64,000 bases of DNA from PALSA-610 sp038213435 (GCA_038213435.1 JBBQTI010000017.1:1-64000); one strand, 5' to 3'; shown: positions 10,145-19,259, counted from the first letter of the stretch. Notes: generated from the sequence alone by a model not told the origin. Numbers and translations are program-made.

Positions 10145-10167
10145 TTCCCGCATCCGGAATGCGGGAA
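10145..10167 (-). promoter_or_regulatory. Perfect stem-loop immediately upstream of the ANTAR gene
   Basis: TTCCCGCAT and its exact complement ATGCGGGAA flank a 5-nt loop, 10 nt before the ANTAR start codon on the minus strand. No T-tract follows, so it is not a simple terminator. Either an operator or, given the product, an RNA hairpin used in autoregulation. Confidence 0.5.
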
Positions 10168-10362
10168 AACCGTAGCTACCTGGGATAACCCGCACGCGGT
10201 CGCGCACGACGATCCGAGACGAGGTACCTGCTGGGAGACGGGTGAACGTCGGACCCCGCCGCGCTTCGACAGATGGTGCCGAGCAACGTCCATCGGGCGG
10301 CGATTGAGCGATACAGATAACTCGTCGACGATGGACGTACTGTCCGAGACCGGGAGACCGCA

Positions 10363-11106
10363 ATGGCGGCACCAAATGGTCTGATCACAGTGTTGGTCAT
10401 CGACTACGTGACCCTCACGCGTGATGGCATTCGAACCATCCTCGACACAGAACCCGACATCGAAGTCGTCGGTCAGGCACCAGGCGTACGCGAGGCCGTG
10501 GAGCTGAACGTCGAGCCGCGCGTCATCGTCACCGGGCTCGTCTCCCCCGAGGCGACTCCCAGCAAGATCATCGAAACGCTCCGGACACGATTCCCGGACG
10601 CGGCGATTTTCGCCGTCACCGTTCTCGACGACCTCACCATCGTTCAAGCCGTGCTCGCGGCCGGTGCGAACGGGTACCTCTCAAAAATGGCGACCGGAGC
10701 CGAGTTGGTGGCTGCGATCCATGCGGTCGGACGCGGCGCGCAGTACCTCGATCCATCGATCGGCGCCGCGCTGATTCGGATGCAATCTGCCGACCTGGAC
10801 CGGCCGGACGGTACACGCGCGCTCACGCCGAAGGAGGTCGCGGTCCTCAAGATGATCGCGCTCGGACACACCAACAGCGAAACCGCTTCTCGTCTACGAG
10901 TCAGCATGCGAACCATCGAAGCTCACCGCTCGCGTATCCAACGCGAGCTCGATCTTCACACCCGAGCCGACCTTGTTCGCTACGCGATCGAAACCGGCCT
11001 ACTCGGCCCGTTCGAAGACGCTCATATGCGCGTCCATTCGCCGCATGGAGCTCCACCTCCCTTCCGTGTCGTGGGAGACGACCCAACACGCGCGCGAGAT
11101 ACATAA
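10363..11106 (+). CDS. LuxR/NarL-type response regulator with a degenerate receiver
   Basis: 247 residues: receiver domain (about 8-130), linker, LuxR-type helix-turn-helix (about 153-212; LTPKEVAVLKMIALGHTNSETAS, RTIEAHRSRI) and a Pro-rich 30-residue tail. In the receiver the acidic pair is reduced to Asp14-Tyr15 and the position of the phospho-acceptor Asp is Gly58 (IVTGLVSP in place of LMDLRMP), while Thr86 and Lys108 remain. It therefore cannot be phosphorylated in the usual way. No histidine kinase is nearby. Ribosome-binding site GGGAG lies 9 nt before the ATG. It probably binds DNA constitutively or responds to another signal. Confidence 0.85.
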   Translation: MAAPNGLITVLVIDYVTLTRDGIRTILDTEPDIEVVGQAPGVREAVELNVEPRVIVTGLVSPEATPSKIIETLRTRFPDAAIFAVTVLDDLTIVQAVLAAGANGYLSKMATGAELVAAIHAVGRGAQYLDPSIGAALIRMQSADLDRPDGTRALTPKEVAVLKMIALGHTNSETASRLRVSMRTIEAHRSRIQRELDLHTRADLVRYAIETGLLGPFEDAHMRVHSPHGAPPPFRVVGDDPTRARDT

Positions 11107-11156
11107 CAGCCGATCGGCATGCTTGGATTCGTGCTCGATACGAGCGGAAGACTACG

Positions 11157-11597
11157 ATGGTGAGCGTGCGCGAACTTGTCCGGCGCGAGTTCACCGTCGA
11201 CGTTCCGCTTAAACAGGCGTGGGACCATCTCGCGAACGTCGAGTCGTGGCCCTCATGGGCGGAGCACATCAAACGCGTCACGCTCCGACCGCCTGGACCG
11301 CTCACCGACCACTCCGCCGGTAGGTTCCGGCTCGTCGGCGGCGCCCGTTCGACGTTTCGCATGGTCAGCTACGAACCCCCCGCGCGGTGGCAATGGGTCG
11401 GGAGGTTCCTCACGGTCGACGTTCACTACGACCACCGCTTCGAAGCCGTTGATGATGACCACACGCGTCTGGTGTGGACGGTTGAAGCCGAAGGCCCGGG
11501 CGCAAACTCGCTTGGACGGGTGTTCGGCGCGATCTACGCACGCAACCTCGACAAGGCCATCCCGAACCTACAGATCGAGCTTCGCAGCCACCCATAG
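11157..11597 (+). CDS. SRPBCC-fold protein (polyketide cyclase/dehydrase-like)
   Basis: 146 residues with the START/SRPBCC pattern: VRREFTVDVPLKQAWDHLANVESWPSWAEHIKRV at the start, a run of beta strands, and a C-terminal amphipathic helix (GRVFGAIYARNLDKAIPNL). These proteins bind hydrophobic ligands in a deep pocket, and the ligand cannot be predicted. 50 bp after the response regulator in the same direction; could be co-transcribed. GGAAGA precedes the ATG. Confidence 0.8.
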   Translation: MVSVRELVRREFTVDVPLKQAWDHLANVESWPSWAEHIKRVTLRPPGPLTDHSAGRFRLVGGARSTFRMVSYEPPARWQWVGRFLTVDVHYDHRFEAVDDDHTRLVWTVEAEGPGANSLGRVFGAIYARNLDKAIPNLQIELRSHP

Positions 11598-11665
11598 CCG
11601 CCGATCGGCACTCGCCAGACCTGCCCAAGGTTAGGCGTGGCCACGATCGGTGAGATGCTGTTGTT

Positions 11666-12073
11666 ATGAGCGATCGAAGCGCGAAGGACGTGGTCGAGGA
11701 GATGGTGCAACGTCAGCAGGCGGGCGACGCCACCGCCCTCGACGATCTCGTCGCCGAGGACATGGTCAACCACGCTGCCGGACCGCAAGGCCGCGAGGGT
11801 CTGAAGCTGATCCTGAGCACCATCGACAACGACCTCGGGCCGGTCACCATCGAGCAACACCACCTCATCGGCGATGCCGATCTCGTCGCACAGCACCTCA
11901 CGCTGCACGGAGTCCACCGGAACTCCACGATGCCACTGCTCGCTGACGTGCCCGTTGCGGGTCGGGCGACGGGGTGGAAGTTCATCCACATCTGGCGAGT
12001 CGCCGACGGGATGATCGTCGAGCATTGGGCGTGCCGAGACGACATGGATCTGCTCAACCAGGTGCGCAGTTGA
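11666..12073 (+). CDS. SnoaL-like ester cyclase family protein
   Basis: 135 residues with the NTF2/SnoaL fold pattern: AKDVVEEMVQRQQAGDATALDDLVAEDMVNHA, a conserved His/Asp-bearing barrel and the closing motif FIHIWRVADGMIVEHWACRDDMDLLNQ. Family members range from polyketide cyclases to uncharacterised detoxifying enzymes, and no substrate can be assigned. Gene stands alone, 68 bp after the SRPBCC gene. Confidence 0.8.
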   Translation: MSDRSAKDVVEEMVQRQQAGDATALDDLVAEDMVNHAAGPQGREGLKLILSTIDNDLGPVTIEQHHLIGDADLVAQHLTLHGVHRNSTMPLLADVPVAGRATGWKFIHIWRVADGMIVEHWACRDDMDLLNQVRS

Positions 12074-12196
12074 TTGCTCAGCGAGCGCGGCGCCGTATCG
12101 GCGTGATCCCAGTCCTTCGGTGGCGTCTGCGTGGTAGGCGTGAACGGCCACCGCTCTCGCTATTGCTTCGGATCTGAGTCTGCGGGGCGAGTGGAC

Positions 12197-12613
12197 TCAT
12201 TCCGCCCAGTCGGCCGCAGTGAAGCCGTCGGCGTGATCTGGCGGCCACTGAACCAGCTCGATCCGGTTGCCGTCCGGGTCGGTGATCCACGTCGTCCGAG
12301 GCCCGTCTGAGCCGTCCGATGATGCGCGCGCGTCTGCACCAATCCCCTGACTCGCGAGCTGCGTGATGGCGGCGTCCAACGACTCGACCTTGATAACGAA
12401 GTGGTGGGGGCGGGAGCCGCGGCCGACGTCGCGCTTGGTGGGATCATGCACGAGTTCGATGGTGACGAAGTCGTCGTCGGGAAGCTTGAGCATCGTCAGA
12501 TGCCCGATCGGCGTCTCGGGCACACTCCCTATGACCTCGTAGCCCACGCCCGTGTAGAACGCGAGCGACCGCTCGAGATCGACGACCCGAAGCCCGAAGT
12601 GCAGAGTTCTCAT
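12197..12613 (-). CDS. VOC superfamily protein (glyoxalase/bleomycin-resistance fold)
   Basis: 138 residues, two beta-alpha-beta-beta-beta halves. Start LHFGLRVVDLERSLAFYTGVGY is the canonical VOC entry, with His5 in the first metal-ligand position, Glu in FVTIELVHD the second, HHFVIKV the third and NRIELVQW the fourth, so metal binding appears intact. Pattern is close to lactoylglutathione lyase, but actinobacteria lack glutathione and the real substrate is unknown. Convergent with the SnoaL-like gene. Confidence 0.85.
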   Translation of the reverse strand: MRTLHFGLRVVDLERSLAFYTGVGYEVIGSVPETPIGHLTMLKLPDDDFVTIELVHDPTKRDVGRGSRPHHFVIKVESLDAAITQLASQGIGADARASSDGSDGPRTTWITDPDGNRIELVQWPPDHADGFTAADWAE

Positions 12614-12790
12614 CCGTTCCTCTCATTCCCGTCAGGTTCGCGGCGACCTGGTTCGGTCGATCATGTCGTGACCCCGTGGGGTGCCCGCTGCCGCCTCGGC
12701 CGCGACGTTCGCGTTCGCCGCCCTCCTTCGAACGAAAGCGCCAATCCGTGCCTGACGACTCAGGCCCGACCCGACTGAGGCCTCGACGCG

Positions 12791-12828
12791 ACCGAGGGAT
12801 GTCACGCCCAGGCGTGGCATCCCTCGGT
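12791..12828 (-). terminator. Long hairpin downstream of the surface-protein gene
   Basis: An 18-bp stem, with arms ACCGAGGGATG-N-CACGCC and its complement, closes on a 2-base centre with one G-U position. It starts 30 bp after the stop of the LPXTG protein gene. No U-run follows, as is common for actinobacterial terminators. Also positioned to stop transcription from the other side. Confidence 0.65.
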
Positions 12829-12857
12829 CGGTGTGGAAGCGGGTTGTCCCGCTCTTG

Positions 12858-15800
12858 CTACTGCTGCGCGGCCCGGCGCCGTCGCCGGCTCATGGCCATG
12901 GTCCCGCCCGCCATCATGAGCACGAGCGCGAGTGCCGCCAACGCGCCTGCGCTCGAACCCGTGAACGGCAACGGCCCCGGAGGCGGTGGCGGTGTCGGGG
13001 CAATTGTCGTGGTCGTCGTCGAGGGGACCGACAGCGGGGTCAGCACCACCTCTGCGATGACCGAAGTAGTCGCCGTCGCGTGAACCGGTGTGCCGTTCGT
13101 CGCCGACACGGTCGCCGTGTTCGGGTAGGTGCCGACGCTCGCGGTCGTCGTGGCGCTGGTGACGTGCACCGACGCCGACGCACCCGGAGCCAGGTCGCCG
13201 AACGAGCACCCAAGCGTCTGGTTCGGAGCCGAGCCCGTGATCGAGCACGTCCCCGGACCCGCGTACGCCGGGTCGATCTTCCAGCTCACGCCGGCGTGTC
13301 CGGGCAGCGGATCCGACAGGGTCGCCGAGCGGGCGATGCCCGTGCCGGAAGCGTCACTGTTGGCGACCTTGATCGTGAAGCCGATCGGATCGCCGGCCGT
13401 GACCTGCGCCGCGTCCGCGACCTTCGTGATCGACAGCGCCGGAGGTTGGACGACGATGCTGGCCGTCGCCTCGACCGGCGGGTGGTTGTCCGCGGTCGCA
13501 GTGGCGGTGTTGTCGTACGTCCCGCCGCTCGCCGCGGTGGTCGTGCTCGTGATGTGCACCGAGTTCGACGCACCGGGTGCCATGTCACCGAACGCACAGT
13601 TCAGGGTCTGGCTCGGCGCCGCGCCCGAGATCGAGCAGGTGCCGGGACCGGCGTAGTCGGGGCTGATCGTCCAGCTGACACCGTTGCCGGCCGGAAGCGG
13701 GTCCGACAACGTGACCGCCTTCGCGGTGCCCGTTCCTTCGGCGCCCGAGTTCGACACCGTCACGGTGAAACCGATCGGGTCGCCCGTGCTCACCGGCGAC
13801 GCGTCGGCCGTCTTGGTGATCGCGAGGTCCGGGCAGTTCACCGTCTCGGATGCCGTTGCGGGATCCACCGCCGAGTTGTTGGTCGCCTCGATGGTCGCCG
13901 AGTTGTCGTACGTCGCGCAGCTCGTGAACGACGTCGCCGCCGTCACATGCACCGTCAGGCTGGCACCCGACGCCAAGTTGATCGGCTGACCCGCCAGCGT
14001 CAACTGCTGGGAGCCGTCGGCACCCGTGAGGGCGAACGACGCCGGATCGCCGGTCGTGCCGTCGATCGTCCAATGCACCGGCGTCGCCGCGTTGCCACCC
14101 GGCATCGCATCCGTCAACGTCACGTCAGTCGCGTTCCCGGGGCCGGAGTTCGACACCGTGACCGTGAATCCGATCGCCGATCCCGCCGAGACCGGCGCCT
14201 CATGATCCGCCGTCTTGACGATCGCGACGTCCGGGCAGTCCACCTGCTCCGACGCCAACTGGTGATCCGTACCATCGTTGGTAGTCGTGACCGTCGCGGT
14301 GTTGTCGTACGTCGCGCAGCTCGTGCTCGACGTCGCCGCCGTCACATGCACCGTCAGGCTCGCGCCCGCGGCCATGCTGATCGGCTGACCGGCCAGCGTC
14401 AGTTGCTGGGCGCCATCGGCGCCCGTGATCGCAAATGCCGCCGGATCGCCGGTCGTGCCGTCGATCGTCCAGTGCACCGGCGTCGCCGCGTTGCCACCCG
14501 GCAACGCATCCGTCAACGTCACACCCGCCGCGTTCCCGAGACCCGGGTTCGACACCGTGACCGTGAACCCGATCAACGATCCCGCCGACACCGGCGCCTG
14601 ATGATCCGCCGTCTTGACGACATCGATGTGCGGGCAGTTCACGGTCTCCGACGCCGACTGCTCACCCGAGCCGTCGTTCGAGGTCGCGACCGAAGCGGTG
14701 TTGTCGTATGTCGCGCAGCTCGTGCTCGACGTCGCCGCCGTCACATGCACCGACAGGCTCGCGCCCGACGCCATGCTGATCGGCTGACCGGCCAGCGTCA
14801 GTTGCTGGGTGCCATCGGCACCCGTGATCGCAAACGCCGCGGGATTTCCGATCGAACCGTCGATCGTCCAATGCACCGGCGTCGCCGCGTTGCCACCCGG
14901 CAATGCATCCGTCAAGGTCACACCGGCCGCGGTACCGAGACCGGAGTTCGACACCGTGACCGTGAAGCCGATCGGCGATCCCGCCGACACCGGCGCCTGA
15001 TGATCCGCCGTCTTGACAACATGGATGACCGGCGGGGACACGATGAGGACCTCGGCGCCACAAGCACTGGCAGCGCCGTTGTTCTGACCGCCCGATGCCG
15101 TATCGCCGCTGTACGTGGCCGTCCAGTAGTAGGTGCCCGCCGCGTTGGGCGTGATCGCATCGGACGTCGGCAGGACCATCTCGCCATTTGCCGACGAACC
15201 GTCGATCGTCTTGGTGCTCGTGCTGCCGACCTGCGTCGTGCAGTTCGCGTCGGAGAAGAGCTTGTAATCGACCGTGCCGCCCACGTGCGCGGCCGCACCG
15301 TGCACGGTCGCAGTGTCAGTGACACTCGCGCCGAGCCCGACGGTGATGTTCGCGCCCGACGTGACACCTGCCGACGACTGCGCGGTTGTGACGGTCGGCG
15401 ACTTGCAGTTCGAGAACGCCACCGGTCCCGCGAAGTCCTTCAGGACCGACGTGAACGAGGGTGAGGAACGTGTGTGCGGCAAGAAGGTGCTGATGCAACC
15501 GGTGAAGCCGGCCGCGGCGAGGTCGATGCCACCTTCCATGAACGCGTTGGTGAGCAGCGTGGGCGTGCCCGTGCCGCTGCCGTCGCGGCAGACCCAGCCA
15601 CCGCACGTGATGTTGGCGGCGTTCACGCCGAACGAGGAGACCGAGTTCGACATGGCGACGTATTGGGGATCGCCGTTGCCGGGATTGCCGTTGGCCCCCG
15701 GGTCGCAGATCGTGGAGTCCTTGGCCGCGTCGTAGCCGGCGGCACCGGGCGCCTTGCCGTTGCACGACCACGTGTACAGCTGGTACCCGCTGAGCGCGCC

Positions 15801-16562
15801 ACCGTTCGTGAAGTCGGTGGAGAGCAGCAAGTCCCGCTGGGTGCGGTGGCCGCTCATCGTGCCCGCCGCGCACGGGTTCGGAACGGTGAGTGACGCCTGC
15901 AGGAATTCGAAGTCGATGTGGCTGGCGCCGTTGTTCACGATGCGCTCGCCGCCGAAGAAGACCTCGTTGGCGGACGCCGTATTGTGCGAGATCGCGTAGA
16001 CGTTGGACAGGTCGTCCTTGGGTGGATTGTTCCCTGAAGTTCCGTAAGTGAACGTGTTCAGCTGGCCGTTGTTGGTTTCCGAACCGGCTCCTGCGAACGT
16101 CGTCGGGTCGCCGGACACCGTGGCACCCCCGCACGAGAAGGAGTCACTCGAGATCGGGTCGGCCAAGAACGCGCTGGAGTCCATCGTCCCGGACGCCTTG
16201 AGGGCGAGCCCGGCCGCGGTGAGCCCCGGCGGGGTCGGCGGCTTCGTGCCGCCGTTGTAGACGCCGCCGTCGAAGAGTCCTTGCGACCCCGCCCGCGACC
16301 AGGTGCTACCGACCACGTTCGACGACGTGAGCGCGCCGTTGTTGGCCCAGTCGACCAATCCGGCCGTCGACGTCGCGACGTCGTGGTTCTGATAGTCGAA
16401 GAAGTTCGTGGAGAGCGCCGCGGAGGCGGGTTGCACCAACGCGGGTACCACGGCCTGACCGACGACCAAGGTCGTGCTCAGCGCGGCGAAAAGGAGTCGC
16501 GGCGTACGCCGCGACAACATTGAGGTGCGCGCGAAGCGCGTGATCCATGACTGCCCACCCAC
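12858..16562 (-). CDS. Cell-wall-anchored surface protein with DUF11 repeats and LPFTG sorting signal
   Basis: 1234 residues from a GTG at 16562, chosen because GGGGAGG lies just upstream. N-terminus: basic RRTPR stretch, hydrophobic core and ASA-type cleavage site (signal peptide, allowing for an extended n-region). Then an about 330-residue beta-rich, Cys-containing ectodomain (FFDYQNHDVATST...), an Ig-like domain, three nearly identical 133-residue DUF11 repeats starting VVKTADHQAPVSAG, two more divergent DUF11 repeats, a Thr/Pro-rich spacer, LPFTG at about residue 1198, a membrane helix and five Arg. This is the architecture of a sortase-anchored adhesin or S-layer-like protein. No sortase gene is in the window. 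Stands alone with its own promoter and terminator. Confidence 0.88.
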   Translation of the reverse strand: MGGQSWITRFARTSMLSRRTPRLLFAALSTTLVVGQAVVPALVQPASAALSTNFFDYQNHDVATSTAGLVDWANNGALTSSNVVGSTWSRAGSQGLFDGGVYNGGTKPPTPPGLTAAGLALKASGTMDSSAFLADPISSDSFSCGGATVSGDPTTFAGAGSETNNGQLNTFTYGTSGNNPPKDDLSNVYAISHNTASANEVFFGGERIVNNGASHIDFEFLQASLTVPNPCAAGTMSGHRTQRDLLLSTDFTNGGALSGYQLYTWSCNGKAPGAAGYDAAKDSTICDPGANGNPGNGDPQYVAMSNSVSSFGVNAANITCGGWVCRDGSGTGTPTLLTNAFMEGGIDLAAAGFTGCISTFLPHTRSSPSFTSVLKDFAGPVAFSNCKSPTVTTAQSSAGVTSGANITVGLGASVTDTATVHGAAAHVGGTVDYKLFSDANCTTQVGSTSTKTIDGSSANGEMVLPTSDAITPNAAGTYYWTATYSGDTASGGQNNGAASACGAEVLIVSPPVIHVVKTADHQAPVSAGSPIGFTVTVSNSGLGTAAGVTLTDALPGGNAATPVHWTIDGSIGNPAAFAITGADGTQQLTLAGQPISMASGASLSVHVTAATSSTSCATYDNTASVATSNDGSGEQSASETVNCPHIDVVKTADHQAPVSAGSLIGFTVTVSNPGLGNAAGVTLTDALPGGNAATPVHWTIDGTTGDPAAFAITGADGAQQLTLAGQPISMAAGASLTVHVTAATSSTSCATYDNTATVTTTNDGTDHQLASEQVDCPDVAIVKTADHEAPVSAGSAIGFTVTVSNSGPGNATDVTLTDAMPGGNAATPVHWTIDGTTGDPASFALTGADGSQQLTLAGQPINLASGASLTVHVTAATSFTSCATYDNSATIEATNNSAVDPATASETVNCPDLAITKTADASPVSTGDPIGFTVTVSNSGAEGTGTAKAVTLSDPLPAGNGVSWTISPDYAGPGTCSISGAAPSQTLNCAFGDMAPGASNSVHITSTTTAASGGTYDNTATATADNHPPVEATASIVVQPPALSITKVADAAQVTAGDPIGFTIKVANSDASGTGIARSATLSDPLPGHAGVSWKIDPAYAGPGTCSITGSAPNQTLGCSFGDLAPGASASVHVTSATTTASVGTYPNTATVSATNGTPVHATATTSVIAEVVLTPLSVPSTTTTTIAPTPPPPPGPLPFTGSSAGALAALALVLMMAGGTMAMSRRRRRAAQQ
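13832..15028 (-). repeat. Three tandem 399-bp repeats encoding DUF11 modules
   Basis: The segment GATCCGCCGTCTTGAC recurs at 15002, 14603 and 14204, giving an exact 399-bp (133-codon) period. The copies are highly similar along their length at DNA level, so they arose by recent duplication or are kept alike by recombination. The two following DUF11 modules are diverged. Confidence 0.85.
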
Positions 16563-16580
16563 CGGGTGCCTCCCCTTACG

Positions 16581-16607
16581 GTGAGGGCCGGTCGAGCCTG
16601 CCCTCAC
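16581..16607 (-). promoter_or_regulatory. Leader hairpin in front of the surface-protein ribosome-binding site
   Basis: GTGAGGGC and its perfect complement flank an 11-nt loop in the 5' untranslated region, immediately upstream of the Shine-Dalgarno of the LPXTG protein gene. May stabilise the message or gate translation; no known riboswitch is recognised. Confidence 0.4.
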
Positions 16608-16676
16608 GAACGTGTCCCAGAAATGCGCTCGGGAATCCCGAGACGCCACGTGCCCAGATACTCACTTAGAGTGGCG

Positions 16677-16705
16677 ACTATACGAAGATATCCCCAGTTC
16701 GTCAA
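16677..16705 (-). promoter_or_regulatory. Strong sigma-70-type promoter of the surface-protein gene
   Basis: TTGACG (16705-16700) and TATAGT (16682-16677) are separated by exactly 17 bp, the best -35/-10 pair seen in the window. It predicts a transcript start near 16670 and a leader of about 108 nt. Confidence 0.75.
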
Positions 16706-16858
16706 ACAAATGCTCAAGATTTGGGCGTCAAAAGCCGACAAAGGCCCCGCTGGTCAGGATATGCCCTGTAGCGCGCAGATCGCCACTCGACATGCAGCCG
16801 ACACCATGTCTGCTCGAGGACCGTCTGGAAGCAGACGACCGGGTCCGAGGCCGGACGC

Positions 16859-17761
16859 TCAACTGCGATTCGGCCAGAGATCGACCGGGCCGCTCACGTA
16901 GCCGCCGGCGGTGCGCATCGCCTCGCCCCACGGGCGCGCCAGTTGGAGCACCGCGTCGATGTCGTCGCCGAGCGCGGTGATCGCCGGCGTCATGGCTCGG
17001 TCGGTCGCACGCTCCATCGCCTCCCGCTCGGCGCGCCCGGCCTCCGTGAGCGCCTCGGCGTCGTCGAGCCAGCCGCGATCACGTAGGCGGGTCGCGGCGC
17101 CGTCGAGCTCGGTGTCGTTCCATCCGCGCGTACGTATGTACGTGCGCAGCGGGAGGCCCATGTACGCCTCGGTGAGCAGACCGATCTCGATCGCGTCGAC
17201 TCCGGCCGTCGACCACGCGCAGACATGGGCGTCGCCTCGGTGCTCGCGCAACATGTCACCGAGATGAAAGAGACGGGTCCACCGGTCGCTCGGATCGTCC
17301 CACTGCGCGCGCAAACCCGAAAAGAGAGGGCGCCCGGGCTCGGCCAGCGTCTCGGTCGCCCGTTCCAGCAGCGCGGCCACGAGGGTGACCTCGCTGCCGG
17401 CCGGTCCGCACACCCGTTCGAGCTGCGCGACCGCGCCGGCGCGGCGCGCGGCGAAGATGGTCGCGGCATCCGTGCGGGTCCAGCCGAGCCGCACACCGGC
17501 CACGACGACAGCCGGCTTGAACACACCGAAGGCCGAGGCCACGACCTCGGGCTCGACCTGGCCGAGCAACGAGCCCCGGCTCGTGAAGTAGGCCGGTCCG
17601 TCGGGAGCCGCGACGCCCTTGCCGAAGGAACCCGGGCTCGGATCGAAGCCGAGCTTCTCGTAGGCCTCGTGACACTCGGGCGAGAAGAACACCTGACCTA
17701 TGACCGGCTCGAGTGTGGCGGCGAGCGAGCGGGCTCGGCGGCGCAGAGTCTCATCGTTCAT
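16859..17761 (-). CDS. SCO6745 family protein (uncharacterised, helix-turn-helix-like)
   Basis: 300 residues from the ATG at 17761. Seen: VIGQVFFSPECHEAYEKLGF at the start, GPAYFTSRGSLLGQV, and FGVFKPAVVVAGVRLGWTRTD, followed by an Ala-rich helical body and the ending RPWGEAMRTAGGYVSG. This is the signature of the actinobacterial SCO6745 family, of unknown function; the middle (LRTYIRTRGWNDTELDGAATRLRDRGWLD) resembles a winged helix of the MarR type. Divergent from the amidase gene with 76 bp between. No catalytic residues recognised. Confidence 0.8.
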   Translation of the reverse strand: MNDETLRRRARSLAATLEPVIGQVFFSPECHEAYEKLGFDPSPGSFGKGVAAPDGPAYFTSRGSLLGQVEPEVVASAFGVFKPAVVVAGVRLGWTRTDAATIFAARRAGAVAQLERVCGPAGSEVTLVAALLERATETLAEPGRPLFSGLRAQWDDPSDRWTRLFHLGDMLREHRGDAHVCAWSTAGVDAIEIGLLTEAYMGLPLRTYIRTRGWNDTELDGAATRLRDRGWLDDAEALTEAGRAEREAMERATDRAMTPAITALGDDIDAVLQLARPWGEAMRTAGGYVSGPVDLWPNRS

Positions 17762-17837
17762 CGCCGGAGTCTCGCCGCCCCTTCCTCGGGCGCGCCAGAC
17801 CGCGGCGATCGCGGAGCTGCACCTACGCTGCGCGGTC

Positions 17838-19259
17838 GTGACCGATGATCTCGCCCAGTTCGACGCCACTGCCCAAGCCGAGCTCGTCGCACGCGGCGCG
17901 CTCTCGGTGCGCGATCTCGTCGACGCCGCGATCGAACGTATCGAGCGGGTCGACGGCCGGCTCAACGCGGTCATCCACCGGCGCTTCGAACGCGCGCGCG
18001 ACGAGGCACCCCATGCGCGCGGGCCGTTCGCGGGCGTGCCCTTCCTCGTGAAGGACGCGCTGTGTCACACCGCCGGCGATCCCTTCCACGCCGGCATGCA
18101 GGTGCTGAAGGACGCAGGTTGGGTCGAACGTGAGGACACCTGGCTCGCGGCGCGCTTTCGGGCCGCGGGCTTCGTGTTCGTGGGCAAGACCAACACCCCT
18201 GAGCTCGCGACCAGCCTCACGACCGAACCGGTCGCCTACGGTCCGACCCGCAACCCGTGGGACGACACCCGGAGTACGGGCGGCTCGAGCGGCGGCTCGG
18301 CGGCCGCAGTCGCCGCGGGTCTGGTGCCCGTCGCCCACGGCAACGACATGGGCGGATCCATCCGGTTCCCGGCCGGCATGTGCGGGATCGTCGGACTCAA
18401 GCCGACGCGGGCGCGCACGACCCTCGGACCCGACTTCGGCGAGTACTGGGGTCCGCTCACCCACGAGTTCGTGCTCACCCGAACGATTCGCGACACCGCA
18501 GCGGTGCTCGACGCCGTGGCCGGCGCCGCCCCTGGCGACCCTTACACGGCGCCGCCGCCCGTCCGTCCTTACCGCGACGAGGTCGGTGCGCCGGTCGGTC
18601 GCCTGCGCGTCGGGGTCCGGACGGAGACCCTCGACGGCGAATCGTCGCATCCCGATGTCGTGCGCGCGGTCGAGTCGAGCGCGCAACTGCTCGACGATCT
18701 CGGCCACGACGTCGATGCGGCCGCCATCCCCGCGCTCGACAACAGCTACAGCCGCGCGTTCGCGACGGTGCTGTCGACCGCCGTCGCTCGCGACATCGCG
18801 CGGTGGAGCGGCCGACTCGGCCGCGACATCACCGGTGAGGTCGAGCCTATGAACGCGTTTTTTGCAGCGGTCGGAGCGCAGACGTCGGGCGTCGATTACG
18901 TCGCCGCGATGGAGGATCTCCAGGCGTGGTCGCGGCGAGTGGCGCCGTGGTGGGTCGATCACGACCTTCTCGTCGTGCCCACGAGCCCCGACCCGCCGGT
19001 CCGCCTGGGTGAGCTCGCGCCGACGAACCCCGATCCCGACGTCGGGATTCGGATGAGCCGCCTCGCGACCTTCACCGCTCCGTTCGACGTGACCGGCCAG
19101 CCGGCGATATCGCTGCCGCTCCACTGGAACCGCGAAGGACTGCCCATCGGCGTGCAGCTGGTCGCCGCGTACGGGCGCGAGGACGTTCTGCTGCGTGTGG
19201 CGGCCCAGCTCGAGCAGGCCCGCCCGTGGGCGGATCGACGCCCACCCATCCGCGCCTGA
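17838..19259 (+). CDS. Amidase (amidase-signature family)
   Basis: 473 residues. Ser-cisSer-Lys triad is complete: Lys72 in FLVKDAL, the Ser pair of GGSSGGSAAAVAAG (about 150-151) and Ser174 in NDMGGSIRFPAG. The enzyme hydrolyses amide or nitrile-derived substrates; the sequence does not tell which. Length and motif order resemble the 6-aminohexanoate-cyclic-dimer hydrolase and general actinobacterial amidases rather than GatA, since no gatB/gatC is adjacent. Start GTG is 8 nt after a TACGCT -10-like box and has no ribosome-binding site, so leaderless. Shares its short promoter region with the SCO6745 gene. Confidence 0.9.
   Translation: MTDDLAQFDATAQAELVARGALSVRDLVDAAIERIERVDGRLNAVIHRRFERARDEAPHARGPFAGVPFLVKDALCHTAGDPFHAGMQVLKDAGWVEREDTWLAARFRAAGFVFVGKTNTPELATSLTTEPVAYGPTRNPWDDTRSTGGSSGGSAAAVAAGLVPVAHGNDMGGSIRFPAGMCGIVGLKPTRARTTLGPDFGEYWGPLTHEFVLTRTIRDTAAVLDAVAGAAPGDPYTAPPPVRPYRDEVGAPVGRLRVGVRTETLDGESSHPDVVRAVESSAQLLDDLGHDVDAAAIPALDNSYSRAFATVLSTAVARDIARWSGRLGRDITGEVEPMNAFFAAVGAQTSGVDYVAAMEDLQAWSRRVAPWWVDHDLLVVPTSPDPPVRLGELAPTNPDPDVGIRMSRLATFTAPFDVTGQPAISLPLHWNREGLPIGVQLVAAYGREDVLLRVAAQLEQARPWADRRPPIRA

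Noticed and set aside
10133..10384. 83-codon plus-strand frame opposite the ANTAR gene
   Set aside because: No recognisable domain and overlaps the better-supported ANTAR frame.
13832..15028. Regular repeats considered as CRISPR
   Set aside because: Unit is 399 bp, in frame and coding; no short repeat-spacer pattern anywhere in the window.
12831..15464. 877-codon open frame on the plus strand through the surface-protein gene
   Set aside because: Arg-rich composition with no domain pattern, and the opposite strand encodes a well-formed DUF11 protein. High-GC antisense artefact.
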